DNA of 64,000 nt from JAODBQ01 sp047602055 (GTDB lineage: Bacteria > Actinomycetota > Acidimicrobiia > Acidimicrobiales > Ilumatobacteraceae), in the NCBI GenBank assembly GCA_047602055.1, contig JASGIG010000001.1:496001-560000 (forward strand). The letters are read 5' to 3'. Of this stretch, positions 6,894 through 15,297 are shown piece by piece. The translations under genes were made by a program, and so were the position numbers. Within the stretch, counting starts at the first letter, position 1. Every line of letters begins with the position of its first letter. The notes under the pieces are model-generated. The model was not told where the DNA came from. It saw only the letters and a program-made list of their open reading frames with translations, and searched no databases.

Positions 6894-9629
6894 ATGGCCA
6901 AGCCGCTCGTCATCGTCGAATCGCCTGCCAAGGCGAAGACCATCTCCAAGTTCCTGGGCAACGCCTACGACGTGCGCGCCTCGGTGGGCCACGTCGCCGA
7001 CCTGCCGAGCAAGGGCCTGTCGATCGACGTCGACAACGGGTTCAAGCCGACCTACGAGTTGACCGACCGTGGCCGGCAGGTGGTCAAGGAGCTGCGCGCC
7101 CTGGTCAAGGACGCCAGCGAGCTGTACCTCGCGACGGACGAGGACCGTGAGGGCGAGGCCATCTCCTGGCACCTGCTGGAGTACCTCAAGCCGAAGATCC
7201 CGGTGCGCCGGATGGTCTTCCACGAGATCACCAAGTCGGCGATCGACGCCGCCGTGGCCAACCCACGGGGCATCGACTACGGCCTGGTCGATGCCGCCGA
7301 GACGCGCCGCCTGCTCGACCGCCTGTACGGCTACGAGGTGTCGCCGGTGCTGTGGCGCCGGGTCAACCGCGGCCTGTCGGCGGGGCGGGTGCAGAGCCCG
7401 TCGATCCGCCTGATCGTCGAGCGCGAGCGCGAGCGGATGGCGTTCGTCGAGGCCGGCTATTGGGGCATCGACCTCGTCACCGCGACGGCCCCGTCGTTCG
7501 GGGCGACGCTCGTGTCGGTCGCCGGCCGGAAGGTGGCGACGGGCCGCGACTTCGGCGACGACGGCGTCGCCGCCAAGAACGTCGTCGTCCTCGACGAGCC
7601 GCGCGCCCGCTCGCTGGCGACGGCGCTGGAATCGACCGAGACGCCTGCGCTCGGGGACGAGCGCGTGTTCACCGTCGCCTCGGTCGACACCAAGCCGTAC
7701 CGCAGCAGCCCTCGGGCGCCGTTCATGACCTCGACGCTGCAGCAGGAGGGCGGCCGCAAGCTGCGCCTGTCGTCGTCGCAGGTGATGCGCCTCGCCCAGG
7801 GCCTGTACGAGCGCGGCTACATCACCTACATGCGCACCGACAACGTGACGCTCAGCGCCGAAGCGCTCGGGGCGATCCGCGCCGAGGTGCAGCGGGCCTA
7901 CGGCCAGCAGTACCTGTCGCCGTCGCCGCGCCAGTTCGCCACCAAGATCAAGAACGCCCAGGAGGCCCACGAAGCCATCCGCCCGACGACGCCGCTGCGC
8001 TCGCCCGAGTCGGTGGCCGGCGAGCTGAACGGCCAGGAGCTGTCCCTGTACCGGATGATCTGGCAGCGCACGCTGGCCTCGCAGATGGCCGACGCCACCG
8101 GCACCACCGTGTCCGTGCAGCTCGCCGCCCGCGCCGGTGCGCCGGCGGTCGCCGACCTGGTCGGCGCCATCGGGGACGTCGTCGACACCCGCTTCGCCGC
8201 GTCCGGCACGACGATCACGTTCCCCGGCTACCGGGCGGTGTACGTCGAGTCGACCGACGACGCCAGCACCGAGGAGAAGGAAGCCCTGCTGCCGGCGCTG
8301 ACGGTCGGCCAGGTCGTGCCGATCGAGTCGCTGACCCCGAACGGTCACACCACCTCGCCGCCGGCGCGCTACACCGAGGCGTCGCTCGTCAAGCGGTTGG
8401 AGGAGCTGGGCATCGGCCGCCCGTCGACGTGGGCGTCGATCATCCAGACCGTCCAGGACCGCGGCTACGTGTGGAAGAAGGGCCAGGCGCTGGTGCCGAC
8501 ATGGACCGCGTTCGCCGTCGTCGGGCTGATGGAGAAGCACTTCGACGAGCTCGTCGACTACGCGTTCACCGCCCGGGTGGAGGAGGACCTCGACTCGATC
8601 GCCCGCCACGAGCGCCAGAAGCAGGATTGGCTGCACGACTTCTACTTCGGCACGTCCGACAAGGGCGAAGCCCCCGACGACGCCGCGCTGCCAGGCCTGA
8701 AGCGGCTCGTCGAGGAGAACCTCGACCACATCGACGCCGCCGAGGTCAACACGTTCCCGATCGGGACCGACCCCGACGGCAACGAGATCGTCGTCAAGCC
8801 CGGCCGCTACGGGCCGTATGTCAAGCGTGGCGAGGACACCGCCGGGCTGCCCGAGGACATGGCCCCCGACGAAGTCACCGTCGACGTCGCCCTCGCCCTG
8901 CTGGCCGCGCCGAAGAGCGACGCCCCGATCGGCGAGCTGGACGGCTACCCGGTGTTCGCCAAGAACGGCCGCTTCGGGCCGTACGTGCAGTGGGGCTCGC
9001 CCGACAACCTGCCGCCCGGGCTGGCCAAGCCGAAGATGGCCTCGCTGTTCAAGACGATGAACATCGCCCGGATCACCGTCGACGACGCCGAGGCGCTGCT
9101 GCAGCTGCCGCGCACGCTCGGCACGGATCCGGCCTCCGGCGAGGCAATCGTCGCCAACAACGGCCGCTACGGGCCGTACGTCCAGAAGGGCAAGGACTTC
9201 CGCTCGCTGTCGAACGAGGAGCAGCTGCTGACCATCCAGCTGCCCGAGGCGTTGGAGATCCTCGCCCAGCCGAAGGTGTTCCGCCGCGGCGGCGGGCAGA
9301 ACATGGCGGCCAAGGGGCCGCTGCGCGAGTTCGGGACGGACCCCGTCTCGGGCAAGGCGGTGGTCGCCAAGGACGGGCGCTTCGGCGTGTACGTCACCGA
9401 CGGCGAGACCAACGCCTCGCTCGGCAAGGGCGACCGCCTGGAGGCGATGCCCGAGGAGCGGGCCTACGAGCTGCTCGCCCTGCGCCGCGAGGCGATCCTC
9501 GAGAAGGGCGGCCCGGCGGCCAAGAAGCTGAAGGCGTCGGCGAAGAAGGCCGCGCCCGCCAAGAGGTCGGCGGCAGCGAAGAAGGCGCCGGCGAAGAAGG
9601 CGCCGGCGGCCAAGAAGTCCGCAGGGTGA
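6894..9629 (+). CDS. topA: DNA topoisomerase I (type IA)
   Basis: 911 aa. It relaxes negative supercoils by transient single-strand cleavage. The TOPRIM domain has the catalytic Glu (VIVESPAKAK, E9) and the metal site ATDEDREGE (D82, D84, E86). The nucleophile is Tyr312 in GYITYMRTD. Four C-terminal topoisomerase repeats follow (each with G-R-Y/F-G-x-Y-V) in place of zinc fingers. The chain ends with a Lys/Ala tail (AKKAPAKK type) that in mycobacteria aids DNA binding and processivity. The stop overlaps the tmk start by 3 bases, so the two are coupled. Confidence 0.98.
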   Translation: MAKPLVIVESPAKAKTISKFLGNAYDVRASVGHVADLPSKGLSIDVDNGFKPTYELTDRGRQVVKELRALVKDASELYLATDEDREGEAISWHLLEYLKPKIPVRRMVFHEITKSAIDAAVANPRGIDYGLVDAAETRRLLDRLYGYEVSPVLWRRVNRGLSAGRVQSPSIRLIVERERERMAFVEAGYWGIDLVTATAPSFGATLVSVAGRKVATGRDFGDDGVAAKNVVVLDEPRARSLATALESTETPALGDERVFTVASVDTKPYRSSPRAPFMTSTLQQEGGRKLRLSSSQVMRLAQGLYERGYITYMRTDNVTLSAEALGAIRAEVQRAYGQQYLSPSPRQFATKIKNAQEAHEAIRPTTPLRSPESVAGELNGQELSLYRMIWQRTLASQMADATGTTVSVQLAARAGAPAVADLVGAIGDVVDTRFAASGTTITFPGYRAVYVESTDDASTEEKEALLPALTVGQVVPIESLTPNGHTTSPPARYTEASLVKRLEELGIGRPSTWASIIQTVQDRGYVWKKGQALVPTWTAFAVVGLMEKHFDELVDYAFTARVEEDLDSIARHERQKQDWLHDFYFGTSDKGEAPDDAALPGLKRLVEENLDHIDAAEVNTFPIGTDPDGNEIVVKPGRYGPYVKRGEDTAGLPEDMAPDEVTVDVALALLAAPKSDAPIGELDGYPVFAKNGRFGPYVQWGSPDNLPPGLAKPKMASLFKTMNIARITVDDAEALLQLPRTLGTDPASGEAIVANNGRYGPYVQKGKDFRSLSNEEQLLTIQLPEALEILAQPKVFRRGGGQNMAAKGPLREFGTDPVSGKAVVAKDGRFGVYVTDGETNASLGKGDRLEAMPEERAYELLALRREAILEKGGPAAKKLKASAKKAAPAKRSAAAKKAPAKKAPAAKKSAG

Positions 9630-10234
9630 GCCGCGGCTGGTACATCGCCCTCGAAGGGCCGGAGGGCTGCGGCAAGAGCACCCAGGCGGCGGCGCTTGCG
9701 TCGGCGCTGGACGCCGTGCTCACCCGCGAGACGGGGGGCACGGAGATCGGGCTGCGCATCCGCGAGATCCTCCACGACGTCGACACCACCGGCCTCGCGC
9801 CCGAGGCCGAGGCGCTGCTGACCGCCGCCGATCGGGCGCAGCACCTCGCCGAGGTGGTCGAGCCGGCGCTCGCCGCCGGCCGGCACGTGGTCAGCGACCG
9901 CTCCGTCTACTCGGCTCTGGCCTACCAGGGCTACGGCCGCGAGCTCGACGTCGACGAGGTCCGCCGGATCAACGACTGGGCGGTCGGCGGGCGCTGGCCC
10001 GACCTCGTCGTCCTGCTCGACGCCGACCCCGACGTGCTCGCGGCGCGCATCGCCGGCCGCGAGCTCGACCGCTTCGAGCGCGAGGGCGAGGCGTTCCACG
10101 CCCGGGTCGCCGCCGGCTTCCGGGCGATGGCCGCCGCCGATCCCGAGCGGTGGGTGACGATCGACGCCGGCGCGCCGGTCGACGATGTCGGCGCCGCCGT
10201 GCTCGCCGCAGTCCGCCAACGGCTCCCGGGATGA
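9626..10234 (+). CDS. tmk: Thymidylate kinase
   Basis: 202 aa from GTG 9626, overlapping the topA stop. It phosphorylates dTMP to dTDP. The P-loop is GPEGCGKST (residues 11-19) and the DR(Y/S) loop is SDRSVYSALAYQG. The thymine-binding loop normally written TREPGGT reads TRETGGT here, with Thr for the conserved Pro. The LID region is Arg-containing (GRELDRFEREGEAF). Length is normal for the family. The stop is only 4 bases from the convergent toxin gene. Confidence 0.95.
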   Translation: MSRGWYIALEGPEGCGKSTQAAALASALDAVLTRETGGTEIGLRIREILHDVDTTGLAPEAEALLTAADRAQHLAEVVEPALAAGRHVVSDRSVYSALAYQGYGRELDVDEVRRINDWAVGGRWPDLVVLLDADPDVLAARIAGRELDRFEREGEAFHARVAAGFRAMAAADPERWVTIDAGAPVDDVGAAVLAAVRQRLPG

Positions 10235-10238
10235 CCGT

Positions 10239-10547
10239 TCAGCAGCCGAGGGCGTAGCCGACGGCTGTGCAGACCCGTTCGAGCGTGGCTCGGTCGACGC
10301 TGCCGACACGAGTGGTCAGCGTCGACTGGGCGACGGTGTGCAGCCCGTCGCAGTTGACCACCGACTCGTGGCTCAGCCCGACCGCCTCGCGGTCGAGGGG
10401 CACCTCGACGCTCAGGCCCCGCCGAGCCGTCGTGATCTCGGCGACCGTCACCAGCGCACGCACGTCGAGCACCTCGCTGCGGGTGAGCACCAGGACGGGG
10501 CGGCGCTTGCGCCCGACCTGCGCCAGCCACACCTCGCCGCGGATCAC
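10239..10547 (-). CDS. MazF/PemK-family mRNA interferase toxin
   Basis: 102 aa from GTG 10547, which overlaps the antitoxin stop as GTGA. The N-terminus, MIRGEVWLAQVGRKRRPVLV, is the family hallmark, with RPVLVLTR leading into the SH3-like barrel. The C-terminal half contains VNCDGLHTV and a basic helix. MazF-type toxins cleave single-stranded mRNA at short motifs. The pair lies on the opposite strand between tmk and holB, genes that are usually directly adjacent, so it looks like an insertion. Confidence 0.9.
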   Translation of the reverse strand: MIRGEVWLAQVGRKRRPVLVLTRSEVLDVRALVTVAEITTARRGLSVEVPLDREAVGLSHESVVNCDGLHTVAQSTLTTRVGSVDRATLERVCTAVGYALGC

Positions 10548-10756
10548 GCGTCGCCCCACACCTCGGCATCGTCCCAGAAGGCGTCGACGTGTTCGGGACG
10601 GCGGGCGTAGGCCATGCGGTCGGACTCCGCGAGCGCCTGACGGACCGCAGCGGCCACGCCATCGCGAGCGGCCGCGGAGATGTTCACGCCGAGCTGCCGC
10701 GCCTGCTCGGCCAGCGCTTCGTCGAGCGTGAACGTGGTGCGCGTCATCGGCATCAC
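10544..10756 (-). CDS. CcdA-like antitoxin of the MazF-type pair
   Basis: 70 aa from GTG 10756, chosen because a -10 hexamer TAGCGT ends 6 nt upstream; ATGs at 10753 and 10747 are alternatives. The N-terminus TRTTFTLDEALAEQARQLGV looks like a ribbon-helix-helix DNA-binding segment. The acidic, Trp-containing C-terminus (HVDAFWDDAEVWGDA) is typical of the toxin-neutralising tail. It should repress its own promoter and bind the toxin encoded 4 bases downstream in overlap. Confidence 0.85.
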   Translation of the reverse strand: MMPMTRTTFTLDEALAEQARQLGVNISAAARDGVAAAVRQALAESDRMAYARRPEHVDAFWDDAEVWGDA

Positions 10757-10762
10757 CGCATG

Positions 10763-10768
10763 ACGCTA
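10763..10768 (-). promoter_or_regulatory. -10 hexamer TAGCGT of the toxin-antitoxin promoter
   Basis: Minus-strand TAGCGT is 6 nt before the GTG at 10756, giving a leaderless antitoxin transcript. It lies back to back with the holB promoter, so antitoxin binding here could also affect holB. Confidence 0.5.
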
Positions 10769-10798
10769 TCACTTGATGCTCGCGTGGTGGGCGCTGGC

Positions 10799-10804
10799 TA
10801 CCCT
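10799..10804 (+). promoter_or_regulatory. -10 hexamer TACCCT of the holB promoter
   Basis: TACCCT is followed by 7 nt and then GTG 10812, with no Shine-Dalgarno. This implies that holB has its own leaderless transcript, uncoupled from tmk by the inserted toxin-antitoxin pair. Confidence 0.5.
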
Positions 10805-10811
10805 GGTGCCC

Positions 10812-11861
10812 GTGACCGAGTCAGTCTGGGACGGCGTCGTCGGCCAGCCGCGGGCGGTGCGCCAGCTGACGGACGCGGCGCGCCGGCCGGTCCACGCCTA
10901 CCTGTTCGTCGGGCCGGCCGGATCGACCAAGGACGAGGCGGCGCGGGGGTTCGCCGCCCTCGTGCTCACGGGTGCCGACGACCCCGATCAGCGCGCCGCC
11001 CGCCTCACCCTCGCGGGCGAGCACCCCGACGTGCGCGAGGTCCAGCGCGTCGGCGCGCGCATCGCCGCCGAGCAGGTGGCCGAGATCATCCGCGTCGCCA
11101 ACCTCGCCCCGGTCGAGGGCAGCCGCAAGGTGATGATCCTCCACGAGCTGCACCTGCTCGACGCGGCCGGCGCCGCCCGCCTGCTGAAGACGGTGGAGGA
11201 ACCGCCGCCGAGCACGACGTTCGTGGTCCTCGCCGACCAGGTGCCGCCGGAGCTGGTGACGATCGCCTCGCGCTGCGTGCGCATCGAGTTCGGCCACGTG
11301 CCCGACGCGCTGATCGTGTCGACGCTGGAGGGCGAGGGCGTCGACCACGACGCCGCGGTGGTCGCCGCCGCGGCCGCCGGTGGCGACCTCGACCGGGCCC
11401 GGTTGCTCGCCGCCGACGGCGGCCTCGTCCAGCGCCGCGCCGCGTTCGCCGCCATCCCGAGCCGTCTCGACGGCACCGGCGCGACGGTCGTCAAGCTGTG
11501 CACCGAGACGACGAAGCTGATCGACAACGCGGCCGCCCCGCTGGCGGCGCGCCAGGCCGCGGAGGTCGCCGAGCTGGAGGCGCGGATCAAGTCGCAGGGC
11601 GAGCGCGGCAGCGGCCGCAAGCAGTTGGAGGACCGCCACAAGCGCGAGCTGCGCCGCCACCGCACCGACGAGTGGCGCGCCGGCCTGGCGGTGATCGCCG
11701 CGACCTACCGCGACGCCCTCGTCGCCGGCACCATGCCCCGCGCCGACGCGCCGGCGCAGGCCGTCAGCCGGATCCACGCCGCGCTGGAGGCGCTGGACCG
11801 CAACCCGAACGAGACGCTGCTGCTGCAATCGCTACTACTGGACCTGCCGTCGCTCGGATAG
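10812..11861 (+). CDS. holB: DNA polymerase III delta-prime subunit
   Basis: 349 aa from GTG 10812, supported by the -10 hexamer. The N-terminus VTESVWDGVVGQPRAVRQL and the P-loop-like VGPAGSTKDEAA match clamp-loader ATPase folds. The Walker A is degenerate (Lys followed by Asp), in keeping with delta-prime being the non-hydrolysing stator. The sensor region LKTVEEPPPSTTFVVLAD and the SRC motif (IASRCVRIEF) are present. The C-terminal region holds a charged helix (KSQGERGSGRKQLEDRHKRE) common in actinobacterial homologues. Position after tmk agrees. Confidence 0.92.
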   Translation: MTESVWDGVVGQPRAVRQLTDAARRPVHAYLFVGPAGSTKDEAARGFAALVLTGADDPDQRAARLTLAGEHPDVREVQRVGARIAAEQVAEIIRVANLAPVEGSRKVMILHELHLLDAAGAARLLKTVEEPPPSTTFVVLADQVPPELVTIASRCVRIEFGHVPDALIVSTLEGEGVDHDAAVVAAAAAGGDLDRARLLAADGGLVQRRAAFAAIPSRLDGTGATVVKLCTETTKLIDNAAAPLAARQAAEVAELEARIKSQGERGSGRKQLEDRHKRELRRHRTDEWRAGLAVIAATYRDALVAGTMPRADAPAQAVSRIHAALEALDRNPNETLLLQSLLLDLPSLG

Positions 11862-11874
11862 GCTCGTCCGCCAC

Positions 11875-11950
11875 GCCCAGATAGCTCAGTCGGTAGAGCA
11901 TTTCACTCGTAATGAAAAGGTCCAGGGTTCGATTCCCTGTCTGGGCTCCA
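11875..11950 (+). tRNA. tRNA-Thr (CGT anticodon)
   Basis: 76 nt including an encoded CCA. The acceptor stem GCCCAGA pairs with TCTGGGC. The D arm AGCTCAGTCGGTAGAGC, the anticodon arm TTTCA-CTCGTAA-TGAAA and the T arm with GTTCGATTC are all intact. The anticodon CGT at the centre of the 7-nt loop reads ACG (Thr). A TAGGCT hexamer ends 10 nt upstream (11859-11864) and can serve as its promoter. Confidence 0.97.
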
Positions 11951-11984
11951 CGTCGATGTGCCGGCGCGGCGCGAGACTGCCGTG

Positions 11985-12359
11985 ATGCAAGCGTTCGTGC
12001 TCGACGGTGTCGTTGCCACGCTGTTGCGCGACGGCTCGTCCGAGGTCATCGCGTCGGCGGGGCATCCTGTGCGGGTCGACGGTCACACGGTCGGCGTCGC
12101 CCGGATGGCCGAACCGCCGCCGCACCGGGGCGAGTTGCACCCCGACGGCGACGAGCTGCTCTACATCGTCAGCGGCCGTGTGCGCGTCGTGCTCGACGAC
12201 GGCGATCTCGAGGTCATCGGGCAGGAGACCCGCCACGAGATCGGCCCGGGCGAAGCGTTCATCGTGCCCCGCGGCGTGTGGCACCGCCTGGAGATCCTCG
12301 AGCCCGTCCAGCTCGTGCACGTCACACCCGGCCCGGCCTCGGCGCACCGGCCACGCTGA
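11985..12359 (+). CDS. Single-domain cupin protein
   Basis: 124 aa from ATG 11985. One Cupin_2 barrel is seen. Motif 1 is represented by PPHRGELHPDGDELLYIVSG, with His and Glu metal-ligand candidates. Motif 2 is PGEAFIVPRGVWHRLEI, with the final His. It probably binds a divalent metal or small ligand; the substrate is unknown. It starts 34 bases after tRNA-Thr with no promoter hexamer of its own, so it may be read through from the tRNA. The 3' end is 4 bases from the convergent tetR. Confidence 0.85.
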   Translation: MQAFVLDGVVATLLRDGSSEVIASAGHPVRVDGHTVGVARMAEPPPHRGELHPDGDELLYIVSGRVRVVLDDGDLEVIGQETRHEIGPGEAFIVPRGVWHRLEILEPVQLVHVTPGPASAHRPR

Positions 12360-12363
12360 CCCG

Positions 12364-13089
12364 TCAGGTCGCGTCACGCCCGCCACGTCGGCGCGGGCGG
12401 AGGATCTCGTCGATCACGTGGGCGACGGCCGCGGCGGCGCTGCGGTCGCCGTCGGTCTCGAAGTGGCCGGCGATGGCGGCGACGTGGGGGAAGCGGGTGG
12501 CGAACGGGGCGACGCGCTCGCCGAACAGGTCGCGCAGCGCGGGGCGCTCGACGCCGGCCGTCTCGGCGAGCGATGTCGCCCGGGTGTGGCGGGCGGCGAA
12601 GGCGGCGACGGTGACCATCAGCCACGTGTACGTCGCGGCCACCTCCTCGGGGCTCCGCCCGGTGTCGGCCAGGACGTGGCAGATCCGGTCCATCGCCGCA
12701 AAGCCACGCTCGCCGGTCGGGCCCATGACGATCAGGCGCTCGGCGGCGCCGGGGTGGGCAACGAGCACGCTGCGCACCTCGGCGGCCATCGCCGTCAGCC
12801 ACGCCCGGCGATCGGCAGCGCGCCGCGGATGCGGCGGTAGCTCGACCTCGCCGAGGATCCGGTCGACGGCACGGTCGACCAGCTCGTCACGGTCGACGAC
12901 GTAGCGGTACAGGCCCATCGGCGACGTCCCCAGCTCGGCGGCGACGGCGCGGATCGTCAGCGCGTCGAGATGGCTGCGGGCGATGCAGGCGACGGCGGCG
13001 TCGACGACGCGGTCGACCGTCAGCGACGACGGTCGACCCCGAGGCGGCGCTTGCCTTCGCGAATCAGTGTTGTTAGGGTTCCCTGACAT
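12364..13089 (-). CDS. TetR-family transcriptional regulator
   Basis: 241 aa. The HTH is clear: VVDAAVACIARSHLDALTIR, then AVAAELGTSPMGLYRYV. The C-terminal ligand domain (residues about 85-235) has the all-helical look of TetR_C families. A basic N-terminal arm precedes the HTH. Its ATG at 13089 is only 2 bases from the divergent ATG of the binding-protein gene. A short perfect dyad (GTACTAAGTAC) lies just across the gap, so it probably represses itself and the neighbouring lipoprotein-LLM operon. Confidence 0.88.
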   Translation of the reverse strand: MSGNPNNTDSRRQAPPRGRPSSLTVDRVVDAAVACIARSHLDALTIRAVAAELGTSPMGLYRYVVDRDELVDRAVDRILGEVELPPHPRRAADRRAWLTAMAAEVRSVLVAHPGAAERLIVMGPTGERGFAAMDRICHVLADTGRSPEEVAATYTWLMVTVAAFAARHTRATSLAETAGVERPALRDLFGERVAPFATRFPHVAAIAGHFETDGDRSAAAAVAHVIDEILRPRRRGGRDAT

Positions 13090-13091
13090 AT

Positions 13092-14219
13092 ATGCGTACT
13101 AAGTACTCGAAACACTCCTGGCGTCAGGTTAGAGGACCGAGCATGGCGGTGATCGCCGCGGCCATCGTGTTGGCGGCGTGCGGCAGCGACGGCACGGCGA
13201 CGACCACCTCGGCCCCACCGAGCCCGCCGGCCTCCACCACCGCTGTCAGCACCACGCCGGCGAGCACCGCCACGTCGTCGCCCGCTCCCACCACCACGGG
13301 GACCGCGACCGGGAACACCCGGACCGTGGCCACCGAGCACGGCGACGTCGAGGTGCCGATCGATCCGCAACGGGTCGTCGTCCTCGACGAGTACGCCGCG
13401 CTCAACGCCCTCGCCGTCGGCGTCCGCCCGGTCATGGTCGTGGCCTCCTTCCAGTCGGACCTCGGCGGCAGGATCCTCGCCGCCGAGGGCATCGACCTGC
13501 AGCCCGGTGCCGCCGAGACCGGGCCGAACCTGGAGATGATCGCCGCCGCCCGCCCCGACCTCATCCTCTACACCACCGAGGGCGCGCTGGAGGAGCGCAC
13601 CAAGGAGCTCGCTGCGATCGCGCCGGCGGTCTCGCTGCCCTACGAGACCCCCTGGCGCGACGTCATCGCCATGACGGCCGCCGTGTTCGGGCGGGAGGCG
13701 CAGGCCGCTCCCCTGATCGGCGTGTTCGAACGGCGCATCCACGAGCTGCACGACGCCCTCGCCGAATCGCCGACGTCGATCTCGATCCTGGCCAACACGC
13801 TGGGGATGCCCTTCGCGGTGTCGATGGCCGCACCGTTGTCGCAGGTCGTCGCGGAGGCCGGGTTCAGCCGTCCCGACGCCCAGGCCCACGGGATCCCCGA
13901 CACGACGTACACGTCGGCCATCCCGATCTCGCCCGAGGTGCTGGAGCGGCACGGCGCCGACGTGGTCGCGGTGATGTCGGGTGCCTACTACGACGCCGAG
14001 GCGATCCTCGGCATCCCGACGTTCCAGGCCCTGCCGGCGGTGAAGGCCGGGCACTCGGTGGTCGTCGACGGCGACATGTGGTTCGGGCCATACCCGTTCG
14101 CCATCTGGTGGCTGCTCGACGACCTGCAGGCCATCCACGACGGCGCCGGCCAGTCGGGGATCGGCACGGCCGACGACGTCGCCGCCCGCTGGGCCGCCTT
14201 CCAGGAGGCAACCCGATGA
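13092..14219 (+). CDS. ABC transporter substrate-binding lipoprotein, iron-siderophore type
   Basis: 375 aa from ATG 13092. This start gives a proper lipoprotein signal: basic n-region MRTKYSKHSWRQ, hydrophobic AVIAAAIVLAAC, lipobox Cys at about residue 29. A second start, ATG 13143, has a better Shine-Dalgarno (AGAGGA) but would leave only 12 residues before the Cys and no positive charge. After a Thr/Ser linker, the mature part is a periplasmic-binding (FecB/FepB-like) fold with RVVVLDEYAALNALAVGVRP and AARPDLILYTTE. No permease or ATPase gene is adjacent; instead the LLM gene overlaps by ATGA. Confidence 0.82.
   Translation: MRTKYSKHSWRQVRGPSMAVIAAAIVLAACGSDGTATTTSAPPSPPASTTAVSTTPASTATSSPAPTTTGTATGNTRTVATEHGDVEVPIDPQRVVVLDEYAALNALAVGVRPVMVVASFQSDLGGRILAAEGIDLQPGAAETGPNLEMIAAARPDLILYTTEGALEERTKELAAIAPAVSLPYETPWRDVIAMTAAVFGREAQAAPLIGVFERRIHELHDALAESPTSISILANTLGMPFAVSMAAPLSQVVAEAGFSRPDAQAHGIPDTTYTSAIPISPEVLERHGADVVAVMSGAYYDAEAILGIPTFQALPAVKAGHSVVVDGDMWFGPYPFAIWWLLDDLQAIHDGAGQSGIGTADDVAARWAAFQEATR
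13096..13106. promoter_or_regulatory. Dyad GTACT-A-AGTAC, candidate TetR operator
   Basis: A perfect 5-1-5 inverted repeat placed just upstream of tetR and at the 5' edge of the divergent gene. If the lipoprotein starts at 13092 the dyad is inside its first codons. If it starts at 13143 the dyad is in its leader. Confidence 0.45.
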
Positions 14220-15224
14220 GCCCGACGTTCGGCCTGTTCCTCAACCTCGGCGGCAACCTCGGCCCGACGCCCGAGGCGGTGTTCGACCTCACCCGCCGGG
14301 AGGCCGAGCTGGCCGAGGCCGCCGGCTACCACGACCTGTGGGTCACCGAGCACCACTTCATCCGCTTCGGCATCAACCCCAGCTCGCTGACCACGGCATC
14401 GTTCCTGCTGGGCCGCACCCGCCGGGTGCGCGTCGGCACCGCGGTCGCGCTCTCCCCGCTGTACCACCCCGTCGAGCTGGCCGAGCGGGCCGCGCTGCTC
14501 GACCAGCTCAGCGAGGGCCGATTCGACCTCGGCATCGGGCGCGGCGGCTACGTCCGCGACTTCGAGGTGTTCGGCGTCGACACGGCGCACTGGGACGACG
14601 AGCCTGAGTCGACGGCGCGCACGCTGCTCGACGCCTGGTGGCCCGGCGACGACGAGGCCGAGCTGCAACCACCGCCGCGGACGAATCCGCACCCACCACT
14701 GCTGCTGGCGACGAGCAGCGACAAGGGGATCGCCTTCGCCGCCGAGCACGGACTGGCCCTGCAGCACTACTTCGCCACACCGGCGACGATGCGCGTCGAC
14801 GTCGAGCGGCGCTACGCGGAGCTGCTGCCGAGCGAGTCAGCCGCTCCCGATCACCTGCACACGCTGATCGTCGTCGTCACCGACGGCTCCGAGCCGACCG
14901 ATGCGGTGCGCGCCCGCCTCGCCGTCGCCCTGACCGAGTCGTTCCACGCCGGCGACCACCCGTCCGTGCCGCAGGCCGCCAACCGCCACCTCGGGCCCGA
15001 CGGCAAGCCGATCGACCGCGAGTCGATGGCCGGCTTCGTCGCCGAGGGCGCCGTCGTCGGGCCGCCGCAACAGGTGGTCGACGCAGCTCGGCGCGTTCGT
15101 CGAGGCGACCGGCGCCCGCCGCCTGGCCCTCTACCAGGAGGCGATCGCCGACCCGGCCCTGACCCTCGCGTCGATCGAGCGCTTCGCCGCCGACGTCGCC
15201 CCCCACCTGACCTCACAGCCCTGA
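14216..15224 (+). pseudogene. LLM-class flavin-dependent oxidoreductase, frameshifted
   Basis: The reading frame from ATG 14216 encodes a luciferase-like barrel (FGLFLNLGGNLGPTP at the start, then YHDLWVTEHHF and LSPLYHPVELAERAALLDQL). After codon 289 (base 15082) the frame turns into Arg/Pro-rich nonsense. Skipping one base (G15083) restores GAFVEATGARRLALYQEAIA and a stop at 15222-15224, giving a normal length of about 335 aa. Either a 1-nt insertion inactivated the gene or the assembly has an error. LLM enzymes reduce or oxygenate small molecules with FMN or F420. It is coupled to the binding-protein gene upstream. Confidence 0.8.
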
Positions 15225-15232
15225 CCCGCCCT

Positions 15233-15284
15233 GGTTCGTGTCAGCTCACGAACCGACGTGTGCGTCTGTGCCGTGACACAAACC
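15233..15284. repeat. PAL-B palindrome, copy 2 (convergent gap)
   Basis: GGTTCGTGTCA (15233-15243) pairs with TGACACAAACC (15274-15284) with one mismatch. It lies in the short gap between the convergent LLM and MetE-like genes, as expected for a two-way terminator, but lacks a U-run. Confidence 0.65.
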
Positions 15285-15297
15285 CGGGAGGCTCGGC

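Noticed and set aside
15083..15224. Programmed frameshift in the LLM gene
   Set aside because: No slippery heptamer, no downstream pseudoknot or hairpin within the expected distance, and two other enzymes have similar one-base lesions. Mutation or assembly error is simpler.
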